Source of the DNA: Macrophomina tecta
Lineage: Eukaryota > Ascomycota > Dothideomycetes > Botryosphaeriales > Botryosphaeriaceae
Length of the DNA: 64,000 nucleotides
Direction of reading: 5' to 3'
Assembly (NCBI GenBank): GCA_024180945.1
Contig: JAKSGN010000005.1
Span: 3,720,001-3,784,000, forward strand
Shown: positions 10,546 through 21,469 of the stretch, piece after piece
Layout of the letters: each line of letters starts with the position of its first letter
Numbering within the stretch: the stretch's first letter is position 1
The notes under the pieces: generated by a model
Told to the model about the DNA's origin: nothing
The model's input: only the letters and a program-made list of their open reading frames with translations
The model's database searches: none
Made by a program: the position numbers and the translations under genes

Positions 10546-12549
10546 ATGGACGCATTCGAAAAAGGACGCGAAGCCAAGTTTCGTGCCGACTCCAAAAAAT
10601 ACCTCAAACGCACAGGCAGGCCGTTGTCTCGCAAAACGTTTGAGGCATGCAATCCGAGATCCATTCGATACACAGTAGAGGATGTCGCGATGATGAACAG
10701 TACCACCCCATCAGAACTCAATGAGTCGACACTCTCCTCCGCAGCCGACAAGACAGCGGTTCATCATCCCATTGACCAGCCTGATGAAGACGATTACTTT
10801 CAAGATGACAATTCCGACGCCGGGTCTCTCGCCGGCTCAGACGACTTCAGCAGAATGATGATCCTGGATGTCGGAGAAGAGCAGAGCAGACAACCGCACT
10901 CCCGCCATTACTCTTACTCTTACTCGGCCGACGATGATCGGAGATGGCGCGAATATGAGCGCGGCAACCCCAACGCCTTCTCTGCACCACTTCCTCCCAG
11001 CCATCCTCTCCGCGGACGACGTTTCGGGTCCATCTCCAGCAATGATTCGGAGCCCATCAACGAGCGGCTCGGCTTGCCCGCTGTTGCACGTGAAGGTGCT
11101 ACGCTATTTGCCAAGAAACTTAGACCTCGCCCGTGGTGGGAACTCTATCGCGATCCTGAGTTCGATCCAGACACGAAATGGGTCGTGCCTCAAGAAGACC
11201 TTCGACCCCGCCAAGAGAAGAAAGACGCTGCACAACTTCCACAAGAGTCCGACCGAAACGCAAGGGTTGAGGAGAAACCAGAGCATACTTCGCCCATCCA
11301 GCAAATTGCAAAGCTTGCATCGCAGGCAAAGGAGAGGCTCAAATCATCCTCCATCAGTCAGCAAGAGCCCGAGCGGCCTTCTCCAATCCTTCAACCAAGC
11401 CCACCCATAGAGCAAGCTCCCAAACAGCCTTTGCCTGCTCAACAACCATCGCCGCCACCAGAGGAAGACCCGAGACTACTCACAGCAAACGAACCCATGT
11501 GGATTCAAGGCCTGTCGCCTTCAGCAGAGGAGACGGGCTTATTCGGGCCTCAACCTAGACCAGCATTTGAAGCGGATATCGCAGAGCGAGCGAAACGTCT
11601 TAAGCAGCGAGGACTACATCAAGACGAAGACGAACAGCCGTCTACGCCCACCAATCAGGAATTCAACTGGGACCTAACCAACAGCCCAAACCCCGTCATG
11701 GCCTCAACTCCAGCTTACACTCCCCGAGCTCAAGCTCGGCCTCTATCTAGTCCTGAGGCTCAGAGAAGGGCTGAAGAAGTTTTGGCGCGGAATGGTCCAT
11801 TTCCCAAGGAAGATCCTGGCGTGTATGCCAGATCCGATGCGATCATCAAGAAGAAGTTCGCCGATGCGAGGGCAGAATACATCGCTGAGCAAGCGGCGAA
11901 AGTGCGAGCTAAAATCCGTTCCAGCCCCGATTCTCCTCCTACACCGCTTAAAGCGGATGGCACAGTCGGCGAGACGAAGGAGAAGCTGCAAGTGCTCGGC
12001 AGAGCATTGCAAAAGCAAGCACAGGAGAAGAAGACTTCGGAGCAGGGTGCGAATGCACAACCTGCGAACGAAGAGCGACAACAAGAAATTAATCAGCTGC
12101 GGAACATGAGCACTCGCCTTCATGCCGCGAGTCGCAGCATTCGAGACGCATACAACAATGCAAAGCACCTTGTCAACTCAGTCGACATGGCGGCAACGAC
12201 GTGCCAGCCATGTGAACACTGTGGGCATGCGAATCAACATCCAGGCGCCATGATCCTGACTGGAATCAAGCGCCTCTTGTTTTCCCAACCTGATGATGGA
12301 CGGACAACTGTCACATGGTTCGGACTCATCTTCTTTCTGTCGCTTTTTTGGTACTTGTCGGAAATTATCCTGACCGAATTGTTTGAAACTACTACTTACG
12401 CCGATACGATGCATGGATACGGAGTTTATCCTGATAGACCAAGATACCCATTTGCGATTCCTACTTTGATTTCTTGGATACCCCCTGTCAATTGGCTGTT
12501 GACATTTACTGGCAACGGCGCTGTCTACGCCGCGACGCCTATTGTTTAG
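10546..12549 (+). CDS. tail-anchored coiled-coil protein of unknown function (667 aa)
   Basis: Single uninterrupted exon from ATG 10546. The N-terminal 40 residues are basic and fairly ordered. Residues about 60-420 are polar and low in complexity, with Pro/Gln/Glu-rich stretches and a conserved-looking WWELYRDPEFDPDTKW patch. Residues about 400-545 are charged and Ala/Lys/Glu-rich, probably helical or coiled coil. Next comes a CxxCxxC...H cluster (CQPCEHCGH) and one strongly hydrophobic segment at about 591-610, followed by roughly 57 residues. The layout is a large cytosolic or nuclear part with one C-terminal membrane anchor, as in nuclear-envelope or ER-anchored proteins, but the end is not a KASH-type PPPX. 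I do not recognise the family. Confidence 0.8.
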   Translation: MDAFEKGREAKFRADSKKYLKRTGRPLSRKTFEACNPRSIRYTVEDVAMMNSTTPSELNESTLSSAADKTAVHHPIDQPDEDDYFQDDNSDAGSLAGSDDFSRMMILDVGEEQSRQPHSRHYSYSYSADDDRRWREYERGNPNAFSAPLPPSHPLRGRRFGSISSNDSEPINERLGLPAVAREGATLFAKKLRPRPWWELYRDPEFDPDTKWVVPQEDLRPRQEKKDAAQLPQESDRNARVEEKPEHTSPIQQIAKLASQAKERLKSSSISQQEPERPSPILQPSPPIEQAPKQPLPAQQPSPPPEEDPRLLTANEPMWIQGLSPSAEETGLFGPQPRPAFEADIAERAKRLKQRGLHQDEDEQPSTPTNQEFNWDLTNSPNPVMASTPAYTPRAQARPLSSPEAQRRAEEVLARNGPFPKEDPGVYARSDAIIKKKFADARAEYIAEQAAKVRAKIRSSPDSPPTPLKADGTVGETKEKLQVLGRALQKQAQEKKTSEQGANAQPANEERQQEINQLRNMSTRLHAASRSIRDAYNNAKHLVNSVDMAATTCQPCEHCGHANQHPGAMILTGIKRLLFSQPDDGRTTVTWFGLIFFLSLFWYLSEIILTELFETTTYADTMHGYGVYPDRPRYPFAIPTLISWIPPVNWLLTFTGNGAVYAATPIV

Positions 12550-13135
12550 CGAGGAGTTCTGGTTTTGTTGGATTTGATCTGTTTGCTGTCTTTTGGGTTT
12601 CTGTTATGTTTTTGGATTCATGTTTCGCCTTTGGGCTTGGACTTTGACCTCCACTTTCGGAGTGGAGTCGGTTCGCCGTCAGGCAAAATGTGCTGGTCAT
12701 TCGCTGTTGCCCTTTGGGTTTGAGCTTCGAATCCCCTTTCTGGTTTGAGTTGGTTCGCCGTCAGGGGAGTGTAGATATTCTTAACATTGAATGAATGACA
12801 GCGAATGAACAGCAGCAAGTTACAAAACTAGCAGCTCCGTGGGTATGTGAGTAGCGCTTCATGCGGCAGAAGCATTCGTCCGGGCGTAATCGTGAAATGA
12901 TATGCAGGACATCTGCATCCAGACGACTGCTTCAGCTCACCATCGGCTGCGGTTGATGAGGCGCTCCTATGCAGATCCATAATGTCGATGTGACGTCACT
13001 GGCGGTTTGATGCAGCTCACCATTCTTTCGGTCGTCCAGCTTCACCCAGCTACATTAGCGCACACAGCGAGCTACAAAACCCTTTCAGTTCCTTGACAAC
13101 CTTCGTTCGTCAACACCAGCCCAAGTTCCATCAAC
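12550..13135. other. 3' flank and intergenic, with an imperfect duplication
   Basis: Contains a degenerate 55-bp repeat pair (annotated separately) just after the stop at 12549, then the promoter of the mitochondrial protein gene at 13136. No coding sequence seen. Confidence 0.6.
12628..12765 (+). repeat. imperfect direct repeat, 2 x about 55 bp
   Basis: Copies at 12628-12683 and 12711-12765 each start cctttggg(c/t)tt and end ggttcgccgtcagg, with diverged sequence between. They are 83 bases apart in the likely 3' untranslated region. Confidence 0.7.
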
Positions 13136-13694
13136 ATGACTTTCCTCAAATCCGCTTCCTCTCTCCGCACAGCGGCTATGCTGCGACCAGCAGTTGCCAG
13201 GCCAGCCATGCCAATGACCACCACCTACAAGCGCTTCGCGCACTCTGGCTACGGTGATGGAAAAGGCGACCCGGTCGGCGAGAACCCGCAGTCGCAGCAG
13301 CCAGCCAAGAGCAGGAACCTCGAGCACCCAGGTCCTCCTCCGCCGGACGTTGGCAAGGGCAGCGATGCCAGTGCACCCAAGGGCCAGAGCAAGGGCGGCG
13401 AGAAGAAGTCAGAGCCGCAGCAGCAGCAGCAGAAGAGTCAATCAGTCAAAGGTGCAGAACCCAGGATCCTCAATGCCAACCCGCCGTCGGAAGAGAGCCC
13501 GGAGGTTCGGCAGCACAATCAAGAGATGGAGAATCGTGCTGAGAGGGCAGAAACAAAGGTCAGCAATGAGGAGGCAGAGAAGGACAAGGTGTCGCCGGGA
13601 TTCTGGTCTGGTGAGTTTGCCCCGCACTGACAGAGCCTCAATTGTACATGCTGATGGCTGTGGTGAAGGCCATGGAGGAACCCAGGGTCGTTAG
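13136..13694 (+). CDS. small mitochondrial protein of unknown function (166 aa)
   Basis: Exons 13136-13610 and 13669-13694. The 58-nt intron starts GTGAGT, has a CTGAT branch point and ends GAAG; splicing changes the C-terminus to GFWSGHGGTQGR. The first 35 residues are rich in Arg, Ala, Ser and Met with no acidic residue, a typical mitochondrial presequence ending near RFAHSGYG. The rest is polar and probably disordered: GDGKGDPVGENPQ and HPGPPPPDVGKG segments, a Gln run (CAG repeat, about residues 97-101), and a charged Glu/Lys/Arg helix before the C-terminus. Proteins of this layout are common in filamentous ascomycetes, but I know no function for them. Confidence 0.8.
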
Positions 13695-14378
13695 CCGCTC
13701 ACTGGAACGCTGCATCTCCCTCATGAGGCTGGCTGGTGGCGACCGCGCACCCTAAAACTTAGAGCGACTGGCATCGATGAAACGGGCATTCTGACGATCG
13801 GCGGGCCGGTGGACGTTGCACGGCTCGGCGGATTTCTCACGATGGCTGGATGATGATGATGACGGCGTCTTATACATGTACAATACTTCCCTGCGATATC
13901 CTTCACTGTAATGCATGATTCATGGGCCAATTGCGCGCCTCTCCGTGAAACACCAGAACGCGCGCCCCGAAGGCAAATGTGGCTTGGAGCGGAGCAAGGC
14001 CGTGGGCGAACAATGCGCGTGATTGCGGCTTCATCGCCCGAAAAAGCGAGTGACATGGTGATGTCAGGGCGTTGAAGCAGCAGCATGCAGAAGCTTGCTT
14101 TCGGCGTGAGATAATCTGGGGCAAAGCAGCTCCCCCCGTGTGGCGCATTGATCGGCGATTGCCCGGGCGGGTCCGTGCTGCAGCTTGGTGCAGGCAGCGG
14201 CATAAGAATTGCGTCAGTGGGCTAGCTGTACTGAGCTGCTGCCACAAAGGCTTCGCTGCTTAAGTTCCTCTGTCCGCCCAACAACACACAAAACTTCACC
14301 CACAAACACCCTCATCCTGAACCCTATCCACTACATCTCAGCTTTAGATCTACCCATCTTCCCACCCCCGCCTAAAGC
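13695..14378. other. intergenic
   Basis: Promoter and CA-rich leader of the Ish1 gene. Minus-strand open frames here (for example 13721-14203) have no recognisable content. Confidence 0.6.
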
Positions 14379-15752
14379 ATGAGGTTCAACTTCGCTTCTG
14401 CCCTCGTTGTGGCTTTGGCCGCCGACGCGGCTGTCGCTAGCACCTGGTTTGGCAAGGCAGGTACGTCATCATCACCCTTTCACAGCATCTGACTTGCAAT
14501 CCGCCCACGAGCTCTCCCGCTGACTTTCCCTCCCATAGTCTACAACAAGTGGCACGAGACGGAGCTCGAGCGCTGGCTCTCGGATCATGACATCCCCTAC
14601 CCGACTCCTGCAGACCGCAAGGACCTGGAAAACCTCGTCAAGGACAACTGGAACTCCAAGGTCGCCCAGCCCTACAACAGCTGGGACACCCAGCAGCTCC
14701 AGTCTTACCTCAGCTCCAAGGGCCACGAGGCAAAGAAGGGCGCCGAGCAGAACAAGGATAGCCTGCTGGCCTCCGTCAAGGCCTACTGGTACGAGACCGA
14801 GGATCAGGCCAACAATGCCTATGCCAATGTCAGGGACTGGATCTTTGACAGGTAAGCCATTCCGGCGCCCCATATTCCCACGTCGAGATCCTAACACACC
14901 CATAGCTGGACCGATTCTCAGCTCAAGGCTTTCCTGGACCGCCATGGTATCCCCAACCCCCAGCCCCGTACTCGCGACACTCTTCTTAAGACTGCCCGCG
15001 AGAACTATCAGACTGCTGCCAACAAGGTTGGCGAGACTGCTGCCTACCCCGGCAATTGGCTCTATGAGTCTTGGTCCGAGTCTGAGCTTAAGGCCTGGTT
15101 GGATGAGCGTGGTTACCCAGCTCCCCAGCCCAGCACCCGTGACAAGCTCATTGCCTCGGTCCGCCGTAACTCTCGGCTGGCCTCCGACTCCATGAAGGCT
15201 GCTCAGTCTTCCGCCTCTGCCTCTGCTGCCTCTGCTCAGCAAAGCCTCACTGATGCTCTTCTCGACGCCTGGTCTGATAGCCAGATCAAGGAGTGGCTCG
15301 ACAAGAACGGCGTGAAGGTGCCCCAGGGATCCAAGCGCAACGAACTGACCGCCCTTGCCCGCAAGCACCGTGCGAAGCTCTCTGGCGATAATGTCTCGCA
15401 CTCCGCTGCTAGCGCCTACGGTGCCGCTACCTCCAAGGCTGGTAACCAATACGCACAGGCCACCGATGATGCTTCTCTGAAGGCCGACCAGGCTTATGGT
15501 GCTGCTGGCTACTACATTGACTGGATCAAGTCCAAGCTCGGCCTTGCCGCCTCCGATGCCTCCGCCAGCGCCTCCAGTGCTGCCGCCGTTGCTTCCTCCA
15601 GCGGCAGCAGTGTCGCTTCTCAGGCATCCAAGGATGCGAAGAAGTCCGGCAAGGCGGCCACTGATGCTGCCACCGAGAGCGCTTCGGCTGCCAAGCACAG
15701 GGCCTCTGAAGCAGCCCAGCAGGCTTCCGACAGGGTCAAGGAGGAGTTGTAA
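14379..15752 (+). CDS. ish1: Ish1/Msc1-type stress protein with five Ish1 repeats (413 aa)
   Basis: Exons 14379-14460, 14539-14851 and 14906-15752; phases agree and intron 2 has a CTAAC branch point near CCATAG. A signal peptide covers about residues 1-20. Five tandem Ish1 domains follow, each opening with a W-x3-(E/Q/D)-(L/I)-x2-(W/Y/F)-L core: YNKWHETELERWL, YNSWDTQQLQSYL, FDSWTDSQLKAFL, YESWSESELKAWL and LDAWSDSQIKEWL. The C-terminal third is Ala/Ser/Lys-rich with a short partial copy (YYIDWIKSKLGL). In fission yeast Ish1 is a stress-induced nuclear-envelope protein; budding yeast Msc1 is the relative. The signal peptide places it in the ER or nuclear-envelope lumen. Family call firm, biological role inferred. 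Confidence 0.9.
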
Positions 15753-17599
15753 AGACATCTCCACTTCTCATCGAACAAACGAGTAAGGTCATGATGGTGT
15801 CCCAGAGCCAATATTCGGTTGGCTTGGGAACTCAGAGACTTCGTACTTTTCATGCGATACGAGCTTTATGATGGATACCGGTATGAGGAAAAAGTCCTGA
15901 ACATGGAACGGAACCCGGTGGGGGATATTGATGGGGTTGTTCTTATGTACTACTACTACTACTACTACTTCAACGGATGACAGCGTTGCTGGGTTCGGGA
16001 GGGCGGACAAGGATTGGCTGCGGGTATGATTCAGGTAGCGTAGTTAATAAACTGGAAACTACTTCCTCATAGATTGAGTCATGCATTTTCATCCCTAAAG
16101 CGTCTTAGAAGAAGGCTATTAATACGTGCGTACGTTTTGGTCTTGGCTGAGGTCATGCCATATCGGAAAATGAGTAGGGACAGAAGTGTCGTGTCTAGTC
16201 TTATCAGAAAGTAGAAGGAACGTGCAAGGTAGTCCGCGCGTTGGTGATCGCATCTACCCTTTGCCGAAGGGCAACTGAAAATTGCAACAGAGGGCACTTG
16301 AAAGGTGAAGATAGACTGTCTTTGTCATAGTTGCTAAGCAAGACGTCGGCGCGGCCAGGCTGCCCCATTCCACCCCCGAGGCACCAAGACATTACACTTC
16401 GTTTTTGCGCAACGCATTGCATACACTGCATAAAACACAATGAACGTAGCTTTTGAGTCTATTTTATGCCACTTCCTGAGACCCTGTCGCCTAGGCTAAA
16501 GCGCGTTGCTCGATCCGTGTCTGTACGGCTCCAGGCAACAATGGCCCTCCTCACTCCCCCGCGGGGAGACCCGAGCGCCTGGGCCTGCTGGCTGTGCACA
16601 CCACAAGACTTAACGTATACGTGAACGCAGTCACAGTACACGAAATGCATACGTCGACTTCCAATCTTCTTGTCCACAACCGAATTGCATTTCATTCTCC
16701 GAGAGAGACACAAACGCTTAGTTCAAGGTCCGCTGTCGAACCACCACCTTTTAATCCACAGCCTTCAGAATAGTGGCTGGAGTCAACGGTGAAGGTCGCG
16801 ACTTGGGTCGGTAACATACAGTGCCGCGGTTGAGAGAAAGAACACACTCTCCGTTAGGGCACTGCGTGCTCGTATTTTCTGGCATTTCCGCGGGTGCGAG
16901 ACTGGCACTGTCCTCGACGGCCTCGACGGCCACGTGTTTGGTGTCTGCACCAAACCAGCTGCCTGGCTGGATCGCTTCACCGCCGTCTACTTAGTGACGG
17001 AGGCGCAGAAGGTTGGTATCAAAGAGCAGGTCGACCACGTGAGGTGCACGCACTGTGCCGGCATTCACACCACCCCAATTTTGGCGTAACCGCACCGGCC
17101 TCATAGCCTTGTCAAGGGCCATTGGACACAATACAAGGAAAAAGAGCTGCGCCCATCAGGCTAGAGCGGGAGACTGCATGTTCCATATGGTAACCTCTTC
17201 AGGATCCCTGGGCTTAAGATGAAAAAGGGCAGGCAGAACTTCAGTGGACGGTAACTTCGGCGCACCTCTCACTCTTTTGCCCTCATCTTGCAGAACTTTT
17301 CCTACATCCTCTACCGTCGCGACGCGGCACGTTTTTACTTCTCGCCTGCCCCGCCAGGTGGCAGTCTTTTGTTCCCTCGGCCGACCACGACGACCACGCA
17401 CATCCACGCAAACGCTCGCTCCTCGCCAGGACACTCCAGCGAGCCCACCACCACTATCACCTCGATAATCAACCATTTACTTTGCTTGAGCATCATCCTT
17501 TGACGGGCTCTTAACCTTAACTTTCTCCTCGTCTTGCTCGCAACGGCCATCCGCTCCTACTCCCTTCCTTGGAGCGAACAGAGCTTCTGGGCGGCGGCC
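15753..17599. other. intergenic (1.85 kb)
   Basis: Holds a short (TAC)n repeat and no supported gene. Small open frames around 16450-17110 and 17156-17476 lack features. The last part is the CT-rich leader of the gene at 17600. Confidence 0.5.
15948..15969 (+). repeat. (TAC)7 microsatellite
   Basis: Seven perfect TAC units about 200 bases after the Ish1 stop codon. Confidence 0.9.
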
Positions 17600-19438
17600 A
17601 TGGCTCCCGCCACCTCAAAGCTACATTCTAGCCCTGCGGACGAGGGAGAAGAAGAAAAAGAATCTGGGCAATACAACTTCAGCCAACAGACTCAGGCCCA
17701 AACTACCTGCCACAAGCCCATGATGAGCATCGTCTCGGATACCAATAGCTTTTCGCCAGGCAGCCAGACGCAGTCCTTCTCACACATCCTCGACCTTTCC
17801 GACCCTGAGGACGAACCCGCTGAGCGCGAGCGGAAAAGGGCCCGCAACAAGACCATGAGCATCCCCGACTCCCACTCGGGACCCCGCGGAGCAGCATCTG
17901 GATCCCGCAACGACTGCTGCTCAGCCACCCATCATACTCCGCCGAAGCGGTCCTCCGCCCCGCCCATTCCAGCCACGAAGCAAATTTCTCCCGGTATCGA
18001 CAGCGGCGGCAGTGTGATCGGCACCCACAGTAGCATGGCCGGCATGGCGACCACACTCCTGGCCAACGCGCACACCAAGCTGTCTACCATCCAGCGGGAC
18101 CTGCCATCCATCCATCAGAACACACGCACCAACATCATCCCGATAATGGGCGCCGCCACCGAGCGCCTGTCGAGCTGGATCCCCGCGCGGCTGCCATCCA
18201 TACCCTACAGCGGCGGGCGCCGGGGCTGCAACAACAGAACCTCTAGCAGCAGGAACCCCCAGGAAGACGACCCTTTCGAGACCATTTCCTCGTCCAATAG
18301 CAGCGACGACAGCACCGGCACGACCATCTACGAGCCGCCGCCGCCGCCGCCCTCCTCCTCATACCCGTGCTTCCGCAGCAGCAGCACCACCACCACCACC
18401 ACCACCACCCCCGCGGACCAGGGGAACGACTACGGCGACTACTACAACCCCCGCCAGCGCCGCTGCAAAGAAGACCACACATTCTACCTCGTCCACGACG
18501 CCGACGAGATCCAGCACGACGACAACTGCGATCCGCGCCTGTACACGCCGCCTCCGCGATCGTCGCAGGCGGAGCGCGCGATGCAGGCCGTTGTCGGGGT
18601 CGATGTTGTGCGCCGAGCGGCGCGGTTCGGACGCACGGCCGCGGCGTACGGCGAGACGGCGGTCGACATCGCGGGGATGGTCGCGGAGGTAGGCATGCCG
18701 GCGCTGTATGTGGGTGGCGCGCTGCTGGTTGGGGAGGGCCCAAGGATCATGACGGGGGCGTGGAGGGGAGCGAGGGGGTGGTGGGTTGGAAGGAGAATGC
18801 GGGTGCAGGGACGGACGGAGCCGGTGGAGATGATGGGGGGTGAAAGATACAGTAGTCATGGCGATGAGGAGGAATGGCGCGCTGTTGAATTGGATGGGGG
18901 GGAAGAGGAGGCTGATGATGATGAAGAGATCGTGACGGATGGTTTGACCGTTACTGGAAACCAGTGCTTACCCTCCTACGAAGAGAGTCAGGGCTCTGTT
19001 AAGGCGGCTTCCTGTATGACTGAAGCGCAAGGAGATTCAACGACCGAGCATCCCAGCAGCCTATGTCAGTTCTTTGACGCCCCGGAGGAAGCTACTACGG
19101 GAACCATCCGCCATACTGCCAGACAAGGGAGGGATGAATTCAGCAATATCGACCTGAGCCTGTCCGAGCAGGACGACACCACCGGCGAATATGAAGAGAT
19201 TACGTTCGAAGAGAGCCATAGGGCACGCGTCGCCCAGGCGGGCATCGGGCCCCACACTCGTGGCAGGATTGCGGTCAGTCAGCCAATCGGCATTCGTAGG
19301 TTCCTCTCCCGCCGCACCAGTACTCGTGAGCCTACCTTCCCCGAGCGTCCTATCTCTCCGTCTAGCCTCGGCGTCGCAATCGTCTCCGAGAGAGTCAATC
19401 AGCTGCCTTGCAGCAACCACCACAAGCCTGGTGCTTAG
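17600..19438 (+). CDS. low-complexity protein of unknown function (612 aa)
   Basis: Start set at ATG 17600; the frame opens further upstream but without an ATG. Residues 1-300 are Ser/Thr/Pro-rich, with a poly-Pro run and a Thr run encoded by a (ACC)n repeat near 18386. A more ordered middle (about residues 295-415) begins HTFYLVHDADEIQ and contains an amphipathic Ala/Arg/Gly segment with a hydrophobic stretch (MPALYVGGALLVG), perhaps a membrane-associated helix. The C-terminal 200 residues are acidic, with DDDEE and EYEEITFEE stretches. No family recognised. An ordered core between disordered arms fits a scaffold or membrane-peripheral protein, but this is only a shape argument. Confidence 0.7.
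   Translation: MAPATSKLHSSPADEGEEEKESGQYNFSQQTQAQTTCHKPMMSIVSDTNSFSPGSQTQSFSHILDLSDPEDEPAERERKRARNKTMSIPDSHSGPRGAASGSRNDCCSATHHTPPKRSSAPPIPATKQISPGIDSGGSVIGTHSSMAGMATTLLANAHTKLSTIQRDLPSIHQNTRTNIIPIMGAATERLSSWIPARLPSIPYSGGRRGCNNRTSSSRNPQEDDPFETISSSNSSDDSTGTTIYEPPPPPPSSSYPCFRSSSTTTTTTTTPADQGNDYGDYYNPRQRRCKEDHTFYLVHDADEIQHDDNCDPRLYTPPPRSSQAERAMQAVVGVDVVRRAARFGRTAAAYGETAVDIAGMVAEVGMPALYVGGALLVGEGPRIMTGAWRGARGWWVGRRMRVQGRTEPVEMMGGERYSSHGDEEEWRAVELDGGEEEADDDEEIVTDGLTVTGNQCLPSYEESQGSVKAASCMTEAQGDSTTEHPSSLCQFFDAPEEATTGTIRHTARQGRDEFSNIDLSLSEQDDTTGEYEEITFEESHRARVAQAGIGPHTRGRIAVSQPIGIRRFLSRRTSTREPTFPERPISPSSLGVAIVSERVNQLPCSNHHKPGA
18386..18411 (+). repeat. (ACC)n repeat inside the coding sequence
   Basis: About eight ACC units encode a poly-Thr run in the unknown protein at 17600-19438. 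Confidence 0.85.
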
Positions 19439-20194
19439 GCGCCAACTTGAATGCTCTTCTGCCCTCTTGCTTTTTCATTTGCCTGTCATTTTCTTTCCCC
19501 ACCTCTTCTCTCTTTTCCTGGTTTTGTTCCTTCTTTCGCCTTATGAAGAATCAAGCGATCAAGCGCGGCGCTGGATGGCGTTAAGGGGGCTTGTGTCCAG
19601 GATCGGTTTGATATACCCTCGAATCAGCGTAGGTGAAGTTCAGACAGCACAATGCAGATTAGGCATTACACAGATGAACAGGGCATATGGACAGTGGCAC
19701 TCGTACAGAATAGGGGAAATCATTCAAACAATTGCGCATGGGTGTGGGGAGCTGAAGCAGACGGCCTGACAGGAATGTTACGGAAAAAGCAAACTTTTCG
19801 TCCACGTAAACGCTTAAAGCGCCCTCCTAGGAAACTTCGACCGAATCAATATAGCATTTCCTTTGCAGCCAAGGGATGGTGGAGATCACTTACGGCTTTG
19901 TATGGAGATTAGTGACTAATGGATTAAGAACAATGATCCATGGAAGAAAAGTGCATCTGAAGAAATACGAAAGGGTATTTCTGCCACTACGAAAACACTA
20001 TTGGTTGTATGTTGAAACGCCTTACCTATGCCAAAAAGAAAAAAAAAAAAGATGCTAATAAAACAGAACCGTAAGAAGATCAGAAAAATGATGAAGTAGA
20101 AGAAAGTAAGTAGACCTCCGGACCACAACTTCTCTGGTTGAATTCAACCAGAATATGTTTGCTTGAAGAAGTAGAAGACGACGAACCCCATGCT
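19439..20194. other. convergent 3' flanks
   Basis: Region between the ends of two convergent genes (stop at 19438 on plus; stop at 20195 on minus). It is AT-richer than its surroundings, and no gene is supported. Confidence 0.6.
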
Positions 20195-21469
20195 TTATTT
20201 CTTCTTTCCCTTACTCTTGCTCCTCGTAGACCTTGACGGCGGTGCGTCCTCATCAGAATCGTCGCTGTTCTGCGGCGATGCATCAGTGACTTTCCAGAGA
20301 GGTTTCCCAGGAGCACCTTCATCGCCACCGCTCTTGCCAGCCGGATTTGCAGCCTCATGGCGTTGGATTTGCGCGACGAGTTTCTGCGCCTCGTTCTCCT
20401 GCCCATTCCAGCCGCCACAGCCCATACACTTCCACTTGCCTAGATCTTCCAGTGACTTTGTGCCCGGTGGTGCTTGTCCATTTACCAGGCGACAGTGTGT
20501 GCAGATGAGCACCAGACGGTTCTTTGGCTGTGTCTCATCCTCGCCCAGCAGAACATCCAGGATACGGTCGTACCATTGCGGTCCTTTGGGAGACTCAGGA
20601 GCGTACTGTGCGGCGAAAGCGTTTGGCGCGAATTCGGCGCTCGGTGCACCTGAGAAGGGCCCTCCAGCTTGCGGACCAGTCGCAAGAGGTTGAGATTGAC
20701 CGGGGGCAAAATGCGGCGGAAAGGGCTGGGTTTCGCCAGGCGTTACAGGGCGCGAAGAGGACCCTTCGGATGCGGGCGGAAGATTGTTCCGCGGGATGTT
20801 GGCGGTAGGCGGGGGCACGAAGCCGGTGCGGCCTGGGTGTTTGCCAGCAGAAGAGGAGGGCCTTTCATCCCCTGAGGGGCGACGCTGATCGGGTGTGGAA
20901 GGCTCCTTCTTGGGCGAATGCCTTGGAGTGCCATATTTCTCCAACAGCTGTTGGGTCGAGTTGTACTTGGTAGCATCCTTGAGCTTCTCGATCGTGGCGT
21001 CGCGCTCCTTATAAAGGTTGTCAAGGTACGACTGAGTGTTTGAAATGCGGTAATTGAAGTAGGCCGTCAATGCCTGGCGCACGCCGTAGATGCTAAGTAC
21101 AGGATGGTTAGAAGCGTTTACAACCATTGTGGGAAGTTACGCACACAAGCGGACCGCCGGCCATACCGGTGTACTCGACGGGGCCCCAATTTCGCCAGCC
21201 GGTGATCAGGGTCAGGATGAGAGCAGCGAGAATGTATGCGAAGGTTGTGTACAAAGTCCACATAACTTTGATCCTGCGAGAGCTTTGGCGCAAGCGATCG
21301 CCGCGGGCGCTGGCCTTGGTGATCTTGGCGGACAGAGTTGAGAGCGTCTTCTCAAAGCCCGCGGCGGAAGTGTCATCCTACGTCGTGGATTAGCGTCACT
21401 GGAGCTCCTTTTTGCGCGCGAAGCTGCTGGAGAGTAGGTACTCACCCGCCATGGCCAGAGAGACACCAT
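20195..21469 (-). CDS. lnp1: Lunapark family ER-network protein (384 aa)
   Basis: Exons 21469-21446, 21377-21145 and 21092-20195; phases 0 and 2 agree. Lunapark stabilises three-way junctions of the ER network. Two hydrophobic segments lie at about residues 47-67 and 79-98, followed by a coiled-coil stretch (LDNLYKERDATIEKLKDATK), then a long Pro/Ser-rich linker. The diagnostic C4 zinc finger has Cys at about 283, 286, 308 and 311 (CTHC...CMGC) with the LVNGQAPPG loop between. A basic SKSKGKKK tail ends the protein. The first exon encodes only eight residues. It is divergent from the MZM1 gene across about 300 bases. Identification is firm from the paired membrane segments plus this finger. 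Confidence 0.92.
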
